From Chlamydiota bacterium (GTDB lineage: Bacteria > Chlamydiota > Chlamydiia > Chlamydiales > Rhabdochlamydiaceae), in NCBI GenBank assembly GCA_027348355.1, contig DAIEPN010000081.1, positions 1 through 7,421 of the forward strand: a DNA stretch of 7,421 nucleotides, in the 5' to 3' direction. A program made the translations under genes and the position numbers. The notes under the pieces were generated by a model. The model did no database searches and was not told the origin of the DNA. It worked only from the letters and a program-made list of their open reading frames with translations. Shown in pieces: positions 1-6,845 of the stretch. Every line of letters starts with the position of its first letter. Position 1 is the first letter of the stretch.

Positions 1-28
1 CCCTTGAGAGACACCTGCACCCAAATCC

Positions 29-50
29 TGTCTTCGGGATGCAGAAGACA
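29..50. repeat. 7-bp perfect inverted repeat (hairpin candidate)
   Basis: TGTCTTC at 29-35 is matched by its exact reverse complement GAAGACA at 44-50 around an 8-base loop. A further CACC at 18-21 can pair with GGTG at 54-57 across unpaired bases, which would place the possible GTG start at 55 in the base of the stem. On the plus strand it is followed by an A-run, not a T-run, so it does not look like a rho-independent terminator for an upstream plus-strand gene. It may be a leader structure of the reductase gene or chance. The first 54 bases otherwise show no recognisable gene; TGA at 5-7 could end an upstream gene lying outside the window. Confidence 0.35.
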
Positions 51-54
51 TCTG

Positions 55-133
55 GTGAAAAAAAACAGCGGAAAAGAGTTTCCTCTTCCCCTTCACTGTC
101 ACAGATGTTCAAGATATTTCCCCTCATTTTCGA
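55..133 (+). other. out-of-frame 5' end of the first reductase gene (probable frameshift)
   Basis: The reading frame of the gene starting at ATG 134 stays open upstream to a TGA at 56-58. Its translation (KKTAEKSFLFPFTVTDVQ, then DISPHFR) continues smoothly into MIELQGD and aligns with the start of the minus-strand paralogue (VFFYPVCISAVENV, then GGDFCVVEMQGD). This stretch is therefore family coding sequence, but it has no ATG, GTG or TTG in frame; the only near-start is ATT at 116. A GTG at 55 and an ATG at 39 lie in the other two frames, and both run into the A8 tract at 58-65. With seven A's the GTG frame joins the gene; with nine A's the ATG frame joins it. The gene is thus either frameshifted, rescued by slippage at the A8 tract, or affected by a sequencing error. 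Confidence 0.6.
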
Positions 134-751
134 ATGATTGAACTACAGGGAGATCGACTTAGGGAAATAATCTGGAGTCCAGGGGAAAAGATGAAAGTTC
201 TTATTGGCAAGTTTCATCGTTCATACACACCTATGGTTGTCGACAAGGAAAGTGGAAAAATGCAATTTTTGATCCACCTTCATGGAAATGGACAAGGTGC
301 TAATTGGGCAAGAAATCTCAAAATAGGAGTAGAAGTTCGTCTTACAGATCCCAAGCCTTCCTTGAAGCTCCCTCCAAAAGAAAGTGAAGTGATTTTTTTT
401 GGTGATGAAACTACTTTTGGCGCCGCGTGTGCAGTACAGTCTTTTTGTAGAAATTCAAAACAACTTTTTGAAGTTGCCTCTATAGAAGAAGGAAAAAAAG
501 TTTTACTACATCGCGCTCTTAGCGAAGCACAGTTAGTTATAAAGGAAGATGGAGATGCTCATTTAGAAAAAATCGGTAAACAAATTCTAACAATGGTTGC
601 AAATTGCAGAAATCCACAAGTGATTTTGATGGGAAAGAAGGAATCGGTTTCTCAAGTTCAAAAACTTCTACTAACTCAAGACTTCCCTTCTGAAAATTGT
701 AGAACAAAAAGTCATTGGACAAGCAAGCAAGAACGAAAAGTACAAGAATGA
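134..751 (+). CDS. siderophore-interacting protein / ferric-chelate reductase-like flavoprotein, N-terminally truncated frame
   Basis: The 205-residue product resembles the SIP family (ViuB/YqjH-type), FAD- and NAD(P)H-dependent enzymes that reduce ferric chelates in the cytoplasm. Visible marks are the flavin-binding RSYTP at residues 29-33 (family RxYT), the HLHGNGQGANWARNLKIG segment at 48-65 (family HGxGGPASxWA..GD), FFGDET at 88-93 (family GDETALPA, opening the nucleotide-binding lobe) and KSHW at 192-195 (family GYWR near the C-terminus). Family members are usually about 230-280 residues, and the missing part is the N-terminal strand of the flavin barrel. ATG 134 is simply the first start left in frame and probably not the original one, because family sequence continues upstream to about position 59. 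The gene ends 14 bases from the convergent paralogue. The family call is fairly secure; the substrate is unknown, and the gene may be a pseudogene. Confidence 0.65.
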   Translation: MIELQGDRLREIIWSPGEKMKVLIGKFHRSYTPMVVDKESGKMQFLIHLHGNGQGANWARNLKIGVEVRLTDPKPSLKLPPKESEVIFFGDETTFGAACAVQSFCRNSKQLFEVASIEEGKKVLLHRALSEAQLVIKEDGDAHLEKIGKQILTMVANCRNPQVILMGKKESVSQVQKLLLTQDFPSENCRTKSHWTSKQERKVQE

Positions 752-765
752 CTATCTACCTGACT

Positions 766-1473
766 TTATCTTGAAGACCAATAGGATTTCATCTTGCATT
801 GTGAAGAAGGGCATCCTAAAGAAATAAGAGCATTTCTGATCTTGATAATAGATTGGGTGTTGCCCATGAGAATTAATTGTGGATTTATCCCTTTGCGCAT
901 TTCCTCAGAAAGAATTTTTTCCACATCTGCTAAGTGAGTGTTCTCTTTGTTTTTCAAAACAAGCTTTGCTCTGTTCATATTTAGATGAGCTAGCACTTGT
1001 TCAGCCGAAGATAGAGAGGAAACCTCGAATACAAATGTAAAACTATCTGTATTTTTCTGTGAGAATTTTAGAGCATATGCTGCTCCAATTGTAGTCTCAT
1101 CACCAAAAAATATGTATCCTTTATCGCTAGGAATAAAGGTTAGAGATTTTCTGGATTCGGAAAGGTGAGAAGTATCTCCTATTTTTAGATTACTTGCCCA
1201 ATTCGAACCGGGTCCCTTGCGGTGGAGATGGATTACAAATTTTGTTTTTCCCTTATCTCTATCTACAAAAAGAGGGGTATAGGATCTTTCCTTTCCTTTT
1301 CCAACGCGGATCTTCATTTTTTCGCCTGGATTCCAATGCACTTTTTTAAGAGCGTCTCCTTGCATTTCAACTACACAAAAATCCCCTCCCACGTTTTCTA
1401 CAGCACTTATACAGACAGGATAAAAAAAAACCCTTCCAAGTAGATTCATTACCATTTTCTTAAGGAAGAACAT
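766..1473 (-). CDS. siderophore-interacting protein / ferric-chelate reductase-like flavoprotein, intact paralogue
   Basis: The 235-residue protein is a paralogue of the plus-strand gene on its other side: about half of the first 100 aligned residues are identical by eye, fewer in the C-terminal half. It carries RSYTP at 63-67 for flavin binding, HLHRKGPGSNWASNLKIGD at 82-100, FFGDET at 122-127 at the start of the NAD(P)H lobe, and KSYW at 229-232. By family it should be a cytoplasmic FAD/NAD(P)H reductase acting on ferric chelates, but the loops between motifs are short, so the true acceptor is open. No signal peptide is convincing; the apolar N-terminus includes a barrel strand. The ATG at 1473 is chosen because AGGGG lies 6 bases upstream (1480-1484); ATGs at codons 7 and 9 are alternatives. 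A T9 run (plus-strand A's 1422-1430) falls in codons 15-18. The gene may have its own promoter in the 87-base gap behind def. Confidence 0.72.
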   Translation of the reverse strand: MFFLKKMVMNLLGRVFFYPVCISAVENVGGDFCVVEMQGDALKKVHWNPGEKMKIRVGKGKERSYTPLFVDRDKGKTKFVIHLHRKGPGSNWASNLKIGDTSHLSESRKSLTFIPSDKGYIFFGDETTIGAAYALKFSQKNTDSFTFVFEVSSLSSAEQVLAHLNMNRAKLVLKNKENTHLADVEKILSEEMRKGINPQLILMGNTQSIIKIRNALISLGCPSSQCKMKSYWSSR

Positions 1474-1479
1474 CTAACG

Positions 1480-1484
1480 CCCCT
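1480..1484 (-). promoter_or_regulatory. ribosome binding site of the minus-strand reductase
   Basis: AGGGG on the minus strand sits 6 bases before the ATG at 1473. It favours that start over the in-frame ATGs at codons 7 and 9, which lack a comparable purine block at the right distance. Confidence 0.5.
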
Positions 1485-1501
1485 ATTTTGTGATTGAAGA
1501 G

Positions 1502-1530
1502 ATTTTAATATAACAATTTTAGATTGAAAA
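1502..1530 (-). promoter_or_regulatory. possible sigma-70-type promoter for the minus-strand reductase
   Basis: On the minus strand TTTTCA (1530-1525) is followed after 17 bases by TAAAAT (1507-1502), matching the -35 consensus at 4 of 6 and the -10 consensus at 5 of 6 positions. A start about 7 bases further on would give a leader of roughly 20 bases before ATG 1473. An alternative pair, TTGCTT with an 18-base spacer to TAAAAT, overlaps it slightly upstream. The region is very AT-rich, so chance matches are easy. No terminator hairpin for def is evident in the same gap, so read-through from def is also possible. Confidence 0.3.
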
Positions 1531-1560
1531 TCGAAGATGAAGCAATATACTAATAAATCA

Positions 1561-2103
1561 CTACTTCTTTTTTGACTGAAGATACTTTTTTTTGAGAACA
1601 GCAAGCTCCCCTTCTATTTTGTGCTTTGATTTTTCATCAGTACGATCAATATGCAAGACTCCGTTGAGGTGATCATTTTCATGCATCAAAACTCTTGCGT
1701 TGTGACCCTCTTCCTCTTCTACAAATTTTTTCCCAAACAGATCAGTAGCTTCTATACTAATGCCATAAGGCCGTGCAACAGGAACTCCTGAAATCCCTGG
1801 CAAAGAAAGACATTTTTCAGAGAAAGTCCAAAGTTTGTCTGAAGGAGAATGAAGCACGGGATTGATATATACTCTAGGTTCTGATACACCCCAGCTTCCA
1901 TCCGGCCTATCGATATACTTACGTAAAACAAACATCCGAATGTCATGTCCTACTTGCGGAGCTGCAAGCCCTATCCCGTTTTTTTTATCAATTGTTTCGA
2001 TCATGTGGAGCGCGAGCTGCTTAATCTCCTCTGTAATCTCTTCAATAGGTCGACATTTCTTTCGTAGGATAGGATCACCAAAGAGTACTATGTCCAGAAT
2101 CAT
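1561..2103 (-). CDS. def: peptide deformylase
   Basis: This cytoplasmic metalloenzyme removes the formyl group from the N-terminal methionine of new proteins. The 180-residue product has all three family motifs: GIGLAAPQVG at residues 43-52 with active-site Gln50, EKCLSLPG at 96-103 with metal ligand Cys98, and HENDHLNG at 141-148 with ligands His141 and His145 and catalytic Glu142. The length is normal for a bacterial deformylase. Motif 2 is normally EGCLS; here the Gly before the metal-binding Cys is Lys97, an unusual change, though every catalytic residue is kept. The lysine-rich C-terminal tail resembles a type 1 helix. The ATG at 2103 follows a purine-rich AAGAGAG and lies 12 bases after the secG stop, so def is probably the last gene of a tpiA-secG-def transcript. 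No fmt gene is in view. Confidence 0.95.
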   Translation of the reverse strand: MILDIVLFGDPILRKKCRPIEEITEEIKQLALHMIETIDKKNGIGLAAPQVGHDIRMFVLRKYIDRPDGSWGVSEPRVYINPVLHSPSDKLWTFSEKCLSLPGISGVPVARPYGISIEATDLFGKKFVEEEEGHNARVLMHENDHLNGVLHIDRTDEKSKHKIEGELAVLKKKYLQSKKK

Positions 2104-2115
2104 TTTACTCTCTTC

Positions 2116-2400
2116 TTACTGAGTCTGTTCAATTGTAATCGCGGGAGCTTGAGGGATTTTTGCAATTGCTCCGGACCAAAAGGAAAGAATCACGCATGCG
2201 CTAATAAAAATAACTGCAAGCCACGCTGTAAATCTCTTTAATACATCAGCTGTAGAGGTCCCAAAAAGAGAATCTCCCGGGTCTCCTCCAAAAGACGCTC
2301 CAAGACCCATACTCTTGCTTTCTTGGATTAGGATAGAAAAGCAAAGAATGACACAGAGCAATAAGAATAAGAAAATCGCTGTATAGTAAATAAAAGACAT
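2116..2400 (-). CDS. secG: preprotein translocase subunit SecG
   Basis: SecG is the small inner-membrane subunit that associates with SecYE and assists SecA-driven protein export. The 94-residue product fits the family in length and plan: a first transmembrane helix at about residues 4-25, a conserved loop (IQESKSMGLGASFGGDPGDS, then LFGTSTADVLKR) at 25-56, and a second helix at about 57-77, followed by a short polar tail. The glycine-rich GLGASFGG and the FG-T...L.R-TAWLA junction are SecG signatures. AGGAA at 2407-2411 (minus strand), 6 bases before ATG 2400, is a good ribosome binding site and overlaps the end of tpiA, which ends 13 bases upstream; co-transcription is very likely. A tpiA-secG neighbourhood also occurs in other bacteria. 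Confidence 0.9.
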   Translation of the reverse strand: MSFIYYTAIFLFLLLCVILCFSILIQESKSMGLGASFGGDPGDSLFGTSTADVLKRFTAWLAVIFISACVILSFWSGAIAKIPQAPAITIEQTQ

Positions 2401-2413
2401 AAAAGATTCCTAA

Positions 2414-3163
2414 TCAAGGATTAATGATTCGAGCAAAAAGCTCAGGCTTTAAAGAAGCTCCTCCAACAAGGGCTCCATCGATATTCGGTTTTTGCAAGAG
2501 AGCTGAAATCGTCTCTGGTGTCACAGATCCTCCATAAATGATCTGCATCTGCTGAGAAACATCTGGGCCCCATTTTTTTGCAATAAATTCTCTGCAAATA
2601 ACATGAACGTCTTCTGCCATTTCAGGAGAAGCTGTTTTCCCGGTTCCGATTGCCCAAATAGGCTCATATGCAATGATGATTGAACTTGCTTGTTTTGGGG
2701 ATAATTCGAATAAACACTCTTCAAGCTGTTTTGTTAATACTTTTTCTGTAAGATTTTTCTCTCTTTCTTCTTGAGACTCTCCAATGCAGAGGACTACAGT
2801 AAGCCCATGTTCTAGAGATATTTTGATTTTTCTGGAAAGGAGTGCGTTCGTCTCTTGAAAATACTTTCTTCTTTCGGAGTGACCGATAAGAACAAATTCC
2901 ACTCCCACATCTTTTAACATAGGAGCTGATATTTCCCCTGTAAAAGCACCTTCTGCAGATTCCCATACATTTTGCGCTCCCAGAAGAATTCCCGATTCCT
3001 TTGCAAGATCTGCTACAGCATGTAGAGCTGTAAAAGGAATGGCTAAACCTACTTTTGCTGTAGATTTTTTTACATGTGGAGCAAACTGCGCAATAAATTC
3101 CTTTGCTTCCTTCACAGTCTTATGCATTTTCCAGTTGCCGATAATGGTAGTGGGTCTTTTCAT
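2414..3163 (-). CDS. tpiA: triosephosphate isomerase
   Basis: The enzyme interconverts dihydroxyacetone phosphate and glyceraldehyde 3-phosphate in glycolysis, as a cytosolic TIM-barrel dimer. From the ATG at 3163 the protein has 249 residues, the usual length. GNWKM at 9-13 supplies Asn10 and Lys12; IGHSERR at 93-99 supplies the electrophile His95; AYEPIWAIGTGKTA at 165-178 supplies the general base Glu167 and the flexible phosphate loop 6; YGGSV at 210-214 and the ALVGGASL segment at 231-238 complete the phosphate site. The frame can be extended 9 codons to a TTG at 3190, but homologues begin right before the conserved I-GNWKM strand, so ATG 3163 is preferred although its ribosome binding site is weak. 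It is the first gene of the probable tpiA-secG-def operon and faces away from xseA. Confidence 0.96.
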   Translation of the reverse strand: MKRPTTIIGNWKMHKTVKEAKEFIAQFAPHVKKSTAKVGLAIPFTALHAVADLAKESGILLGAQNVWESAEGAFTGEISAPMLKDVGVEFVLIGHSERRKYFQETNALLSRKIKISLEHGLTVVLCIGESQEEREKNLTEKVLTKQLEECLFELSPKQASSIIIAYEPIWAIGTGKTASPEMAEDVHVICREFIAKKWGPDVSQQMQIIYGGSVTPETISALLQKPNIDGALVGGASLKPELFARIINP

Positions 3164-3199
3164 AAATGGATCTTTGTAATTTATTATCAAGATGGTAGC

Positions 3200-3229
3200 A
3201 TCATACTCAAGCTATTAGATCAATTGCAA
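3200..3229 (-). promoter_or_regulatory. possible promoter for tpiA-secG-def in the divergent intergenic region
   Basis: On the minus strand TTGCAA (3229-3224) and TATGAT (3205-3200) are separated by 18 bases, matching the sigma-70-type -35 at 4 of 6 and -10 at 5 of 6 positions. The predicted leader to ATG 3163 would be about 30 bases. The whole gap between tpiA and xseA is 83 bases and must serve both directions. For xseA only a poor plus-strand pair is seen, TTGTAA at 3174-3179 with TAGCAT at 3196-3201 and a 16-base spacer, which overlaps the tpiA promoter. Confidence 0.35.
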
Positions 3230-3246
3230 GATTTTTTCACGTATTT

Positions 3247-4668
3247 ATGAACGAAACTCTTACTGTTACCGAGCTCACCTACGCTATCAAAAAACAATTA
3301 GAATCCAACTTTGGATTTGTCTCTGTTCGAGGTGAGATTAGCAATTGCAAAGAACAGACGTCGGGTCATATTTATTTCACCCTCAAAGATTTAGATTCTC
3401 AAATTTCAGCTGTGCTATTCAAGGGAAACGCCCGCCTGTTTAGCAGACTTCCTAAATCGGGAGACCAAGTAACATTACAAGGAGAAATTACTGTTTATCC
3501 CCCAAAAGGCGGATACCAAATTCTTGTAAGAAGTATGCAGTATTCGGGTGTTGGGGACCTTCTTCTCAAATTACATGAATTAAAAAATAAATTACAAAAT
3601 CTGGGATGGTTTGATGCCCAGCATAAAAAAAACCTACCGGTTTTCCCAAAGACAATCGGAGTGATTACAAGTTCAACAGGTTCTGTCATTCAAGATATGA
3701 TTCATATCCTCTCTCGCAGATTCTCTGGGTTTCATTTAGTGCTTAATCCCGTAAAAGTCCAAGGAGAAGGAGCTAGTAAAGAAATTGCGGAGGCAATTAA
3801 ACAAATGAACGCCCACTTTCTTGCCGATGTTATTATTGTAGGAAGAGGTGGTGGAAGCTTAGAAGATTTATGGGCGTTTAACGAAGAAATCGTAGCAAAA
3901 GCGATTTTCGAGTCTACAATCCCCATTATCTCTGCAGTCGGTCACGAAACGGATCACTCGATTAGCGATTTAGTAGCCGATATCAGGGCCCCAACCCCAT
4001 CAGCCGCTGCAGAAATTGTTACACAAGAGAAAAACCTTCTTAGCAAAAACCTGAGGGAGATCAAAAAAAGGGTCTTGCAAAATTTATTTTATCTCTCAGA
4101 GAGCAAACGTCATCAATTAGCAAGCATTACTAAACAACCCTTTTTCCGCTCTCCTTACTCACTTCTTGGAAAATTCTATCAACAGATCGATGAAATTCCA
4201 GAAGAGTTAGAGCGGCTCGCTAAGCAGAATATAGCAAACAAGAGACTTGCCATTAAAAACCTACAAAAACAACTTGAAAGTGCAAAACCCAGCTCTCAAA
4301 TCACAGCCTTAAAACAAAAGCTTGTCCTATTACAAAAGAATATAGATGCTCGCATGCGTGGACGGATCCAAGAAAAACGATCCTCTTTTGAGCCAAACAG
4401 TCTCAGACAGAAGATTCTTCTTCAAGTGGTCCATGCGGTAGAAAAGAAAAAAAAGAGTTTTACCCAATTGATCTCCCATCTACGAGGAATTGATCCAAAA
4501 AATCTTTTAACCAAAGGATACTGCATCCTCTTTCCCGAAAACAGTGATTCAGTTATCCTATCAATTCAACAGATAGAACTAGAGCAAAAGGTACGTATCC
4601 TTTTGCATGATGGCCAAATTACAACAAAAGTACAAGATGTGAGCATATATGAAAGAAAAAACGCCTGA
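3247..4668 (+). CDS. xseA: exodeoxyribonuclease VII large subunit
   Basis: XseA is the catalytic subunit of exonuclease VII, which degrades single-stranded DNA from both ends and acts in mismatch repair and DNA damage processing. The 473-residue product (E. coli has 456) shows an N-terminal OB-fold for DNA binding (about 1-105, with GHIYFTLKD at 40-48), then the catalytic domain with [14 protein letters not shown] at 137-150, [16 protein letters not shown] at 199-214 and [20 protein letters not shown] at 228-247 followed by APTPSAAAE. Asp150, Arg200, His233 and Asp236 have the same spacing as the functionally important Asp155, Arg205, His238 and Asp241 that I recall for the E. coli enzyme. 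A long charged helical coiled-coil region (about 260-410) and a C-terminal segment with a KGYCIL motif follow. ATG 3247 is the only usual start after an in-frame TAG at 3196, and it lacks a clear Shine-Dalgarno sequence. It overlaps xseB by 20 bases. Confidence 0.96.
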   Translation: MNETLTVTELTYAIKKQLESNFGFVSVRGEISNCKEQTSGHIYFTLKDLDSQISAVLFKGNARLFSRLPKSGDQVTLQGEITVYPPKGGYQILVRSMQYSGVGDLLLKLHELKNKLQNLGWFDAQHKKNLPVFPKTIGVITSSTGSVIQDMIHILSRRFSGFHLVLNPVKVQGEGASKEIAEAIKQMNAHFLADVIIVGRGGGSLEDLWAFNEEIVAKAIFESTIPIISAVGHETDHSISDLVADIRAPTPSAAAEIVTQEKNLLSKNLREIKKRVLQNLFYLSESKRHQLASITKQPFFRSPYSLLGKFYQQIDEIPEELERLAKQNIANKRLAIKNLQKQLESAKPSSQITALKQKLVLLQKNIDARMRGRIQEKRSSFEPNSLRQKILLQVVHAVEKKKKSFTQLISHLRGIDPKNLLTKGYCILFPENSDSVILSIQQIELEQKVRILLHDGQITTKVQDVSIYERKNA

Positions 4669-4936
4669 TCTACTCTCTTTTGAAGAAGCTTACAGCCGTC
4701 TCGAACAAATTCTGGAAAATATGAATTCTGGAAAGCTCTCTTTAGAACAATCTCTCAAATTGTACGAAGAGGCGGATCTTTTGATCTCCTCTTGCAACAG
4801 CAAATTGCAGGAAGCAGAACAGAAAATTGAGATTCTCGTGAAAAATCGAAATGGCGACCTCTCTCTTGATGAAAATGGAAAACCTCTCACTGAAGTTTTC
4901 TCAACCTCTCAGCCTTCTTCGATATACAAGGAATAG
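4649..4936 (+). CDS. xseB: exodeoxyribonuclease VII small subunit
   Basis: XseB is the non-catalytic small subunit that binds several copies per XseA along its helical region and is needed for exonuclease VII activity. The 95-residue protein contains the whole family pattern: [20 protein letters not shown] at 10-29, [17 protein letters not shown] at 30-46, then a heptad-like helix with [12 protein letters not shown] at 53-64. This two-helix core normally ends near residue 65-75; here a polar tail of about 30 residues follows ([18 protein letters not shown]...), somewhat longer than usual. The start lies inside the last 20 bases of xseA in another frame, an arrangement suited to translational coupling of the two subunits. 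Confidence 0.92.
   Translation: MKEKTPDLLSFEEAYSRLEQILENMNSGKLSLEQSLKLYEEADLLISSCNSKLQEAEQKIEILVKNRNGDLSLDENGKPLTEVFSTSQPSSIYKE
4928..4933 (+). promoter_or_regulatory. ribosome binding site of dxs
   Basis: AAGGAA lies immediately before the xseB stop codon and 7 bases before the dxs ATG at 4941. Ribosomes ending xseB can therefore reinitiate on dxs. It is the clearest Shine-Dalgarno sequence of the plus-strand cluster. Confidence 0.6.
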
Positions 4937-4940
4937 CTAG

Positions 4941-6845
4941 ATGAAAAAACCATTGCTTTCCGAAATTCACCATCCTAAAGATTTAACTTATTATTCCCTA
5001 GAACAGCTTGAAATCTTAGCAACGGAAATTCGTCAAAAGATCATCGACGTTCTCTCAATCAATGGCGGTCATCTTGGCTCTAACTTAGGAATTGTTGAAA
5101 TATCAATTGCGCTACATAAAGTTTTTGAATCTCCAGAAGATAAATTCATATTCGACGTGAGCCATCAATCCTATCCTCATAAACTCTTGACCGGGCGTGC
5201 CGAAAAATTCGATGAAATCCGCCAATTTAAAGGATTATGCGGATTTTGCAATCCAAAAGAATCCCCTCACGACCATTTTTATGCAGGGCACGCAGGAACG
5301 GCCCTTTCTTTAGCTCTTGGTGTCGCCAAAAATAGAGACCTTTCGGGACGAAAGGAACATATCATCCCAATTCTCGGAGATGCAGCTCTCACGTGCGGGC
5401 TTACCTTAGAGGCATTAAACAATATTCCCAAAGACCTGAAAAAATTTATCGTTCTGTTAAACGATAATAACATGTCTATTTCCAATAATGTCGGGGCAAT
5501 AACCAACATCTTGAGCAGAATTGTAAACAACCCTACTTCCAATAAAATCTACTCTGGAATTGAGCATCTGCTTTCTAAAATCCCAAGTTATGGATCAACT
5601 CTTGCAAAACAAGGGCATAAGATTACCGAATCTGTAAAAAACCTAGTCAGTGCGGCTCCTTTTTTTGAGCAGTTTGGACTTTCCTACGTTGGTCCCATTG
5701 ACGGCCATGATATTAAAAAGCTCATCGACGTATTAGAAGAACTCAAACACTGTGAGCAACCTACCCTTCTCCATGTCTTAACAGTGAAGGGAAAAGGAAT
5801 GGAAACAGCGATTCAAAATCCTATCAGCTATCACGGCTGCAAACCTTTTGATAAAATTACAGGAAAATTCCTTGCCTCCTCCAGCAAATCAACTTTTCCT
5901 CAAATTTTTGGAAGTCACATTCTCCAGATGGCTGAAAATGATCCAAGCGTTGTAGCAATCACACCTGCTATGCCAGCCGGTTCTTGCCTCACTGAGTTTA
6001 TGAAAAAATTTCCAGATCGTTGTATCGACGTCGGAATTGCAGAAGGACATTCTGTGACCTATGCCGGAGGAATTGCATACGGCAAAAAAATGAAAGTAGT
6101 CTCATCGGTTTATGCAACCTTTTTGCAAAGAGCTTTGGACAATCTTTTTCAAGATGTATGCTTGCAAGAACTACCTGTCGTCTTTGCTGTAGATAGAGCT
6201 GGAATTTCCGGACCTGATGGAAGTACACACCATGGGATCTATGATATTGCCTTTTTAAACACAATGCCAAATATGGTCATTTGCCAGCCAAGAAATGGGC
6301 ACGTACTTAAAGAGCTTTTAGAAAGTGCTTTCAGCTGGAATCGACCGACAGCGATCCGCTATCCAAACCTACCAACAGATCTCCCTCCAATTCCAATACA
6401 AAAAAGAGAGATGGGCACAGCTGAGGTTATTTGCAAAGGGAAAGATATTGCAATCATTGCTTTAGGGCATATGTGCATGACTGCTTTTGAAGTGAAAAAA
6501 CTTCTTCAAAAGGAAGGATTGGAACCTACTATTGTGGATCCTGTCTTTATTAAACCTCTAGATGAAGACCTTTTCTATGAGCTTCTATCTTCGCATAAAT
6601 ATGTTGTGACAATAGAAGAACATTCTTTAAGCGGTGGACTTGGTATGATCTTTAATTCCTTCATCATTCGCAACGGCCTGCTTGGAACGCACGTACTCAA
6701 TTTCGGAATCCCTGACACATACCTTGAACAAGGATCTCATGCGGAACTTCTTGAACAAATAGGACTTACCCCTGAAGCTATAGCCTCGCGTATTCTTCAA
6801 ACTTTTGAATCTCTGCTTAGCCACTCAGCCTCGGAGCGTCTATGA
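4941..6845 (+). CDS. dxs: 1-deoxy-D-xylulose-5-phosphate synthase
   Basis: Dxs condenses pyruvate with glyceraldehyde 3-phosphate to DXP, the first step of the MEP isoprenoid pathway, using thiamine diphosphate (TPP) and Mg2+. The 634-residue product has the full family length: a TPP-binding domain (about 1-310), a transketolase pyrimidine-binding domain (about 315-480) and a C-terminal transketolase domain (about 490-625). His44 ([10 protein letters not shown]), Asp147 (ILGDAA), Asn176 and Met178 (LNDNNMSIS), Glu368 (DVGIAEGH), Tyr391 and Arg397 (YATFLQR), Asp426 and His430 (GPDGSTHHG) match catalytic, Mg2+ or substrate positions of E. coli Dxs. Deviations include GDA for the usual GDG, SHQSY for GHQSY and HAGTALS for HSSTSIS; chlamydial Dxs as I recall it shares the first and third. 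The gene follows xseB by 4 bases, and its stop overlaps the nadK start. Confidence 0.95.
   Translation: MKKPLLSEIHHPKDLTYYSLEQLEILATEIRQKIIDVLSINGGHLGSNLGIVEISIALHKVFESPEDKFIFDVSHQSYPHKLLTGRAEKFDEIRQFKGLCGFCNPKESPHDHFYAGHAGTALSLALGVAKNRDLSGRKEHIIPILGDAALTCGLTLEALNNIPKDLKKFIVLLNDNNMSISNNVGAITNILSRIVNNPTSNKIYSGIEHLLSKIPSYGSTLAKQGHKITESVKNLVSAAPFFEQFGLSYVGPIDGHDIKKLIDVLEELKHCEQPTLLHVLTVKGKGMETAIQNPISYHGCKPFDKITGKFLASSSKSTFPQIFGSHILQMAENDPSVVAITPAMPAGSCLTEFMKKFPDRCIDVGIAEGHSVTYAGGIAYGKKMKVVSSVYATFLQRALDNLFQDVCLQELPVVFAVDRAGISGPDGSTHHGIYDIAFLNTMPNMVICQPRNGHVLKELLESAFSWNRPTAIRYPNLPTDLPPIPIQKREMGTAEVICKGKDIAIIALGHMCMTAFEVKKLLQKEGLEPTIVDPVFIKPLDEDLFYELLSSHKYVVTIEEHSLSGGLGMIFNSFIIRNGLLGTHVLNFGIPDTYLEQGSHAELLEQIGLTPEAIASRILQTFESLLSHSASERL

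Noticed and set aside
752..765. Bidirectional terminator between the convergent reductases
   Set aside because: The 14-base gap and its flanks contain no convincing stem or T-run on either strand.
1222..1443. 73-codon plus-strand frame opposite the minus-strand reductase
   Set aside because: It lies wholly inside a well-supported gene on the other strand, has no family resemblance and no ribosome binding site; it is a shadow frame.
3164..3190. TTG start at 3190 for tpiA, adding 9 residues
   Set aside because: The added residues are not family-like, no ribosome binding site precedes the TTG, and triosephosphate isomerases normally begin just before the GNWKM strand, as from ATG 3163.
3625..3632. 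A8 tract inside xseA as a frameshift site
   Set aside because: The frame is intact and conserved motifs continue normally on both sides (GWFDAQ before, VFPKTIGVI after), so no break is evident.
5279..6824. Minus-strand open frames of 65-90 codons inside dxs
   Set aside because: They lie wholly antisense to a full-length conserved gene and their translations show no recognisable motifs.
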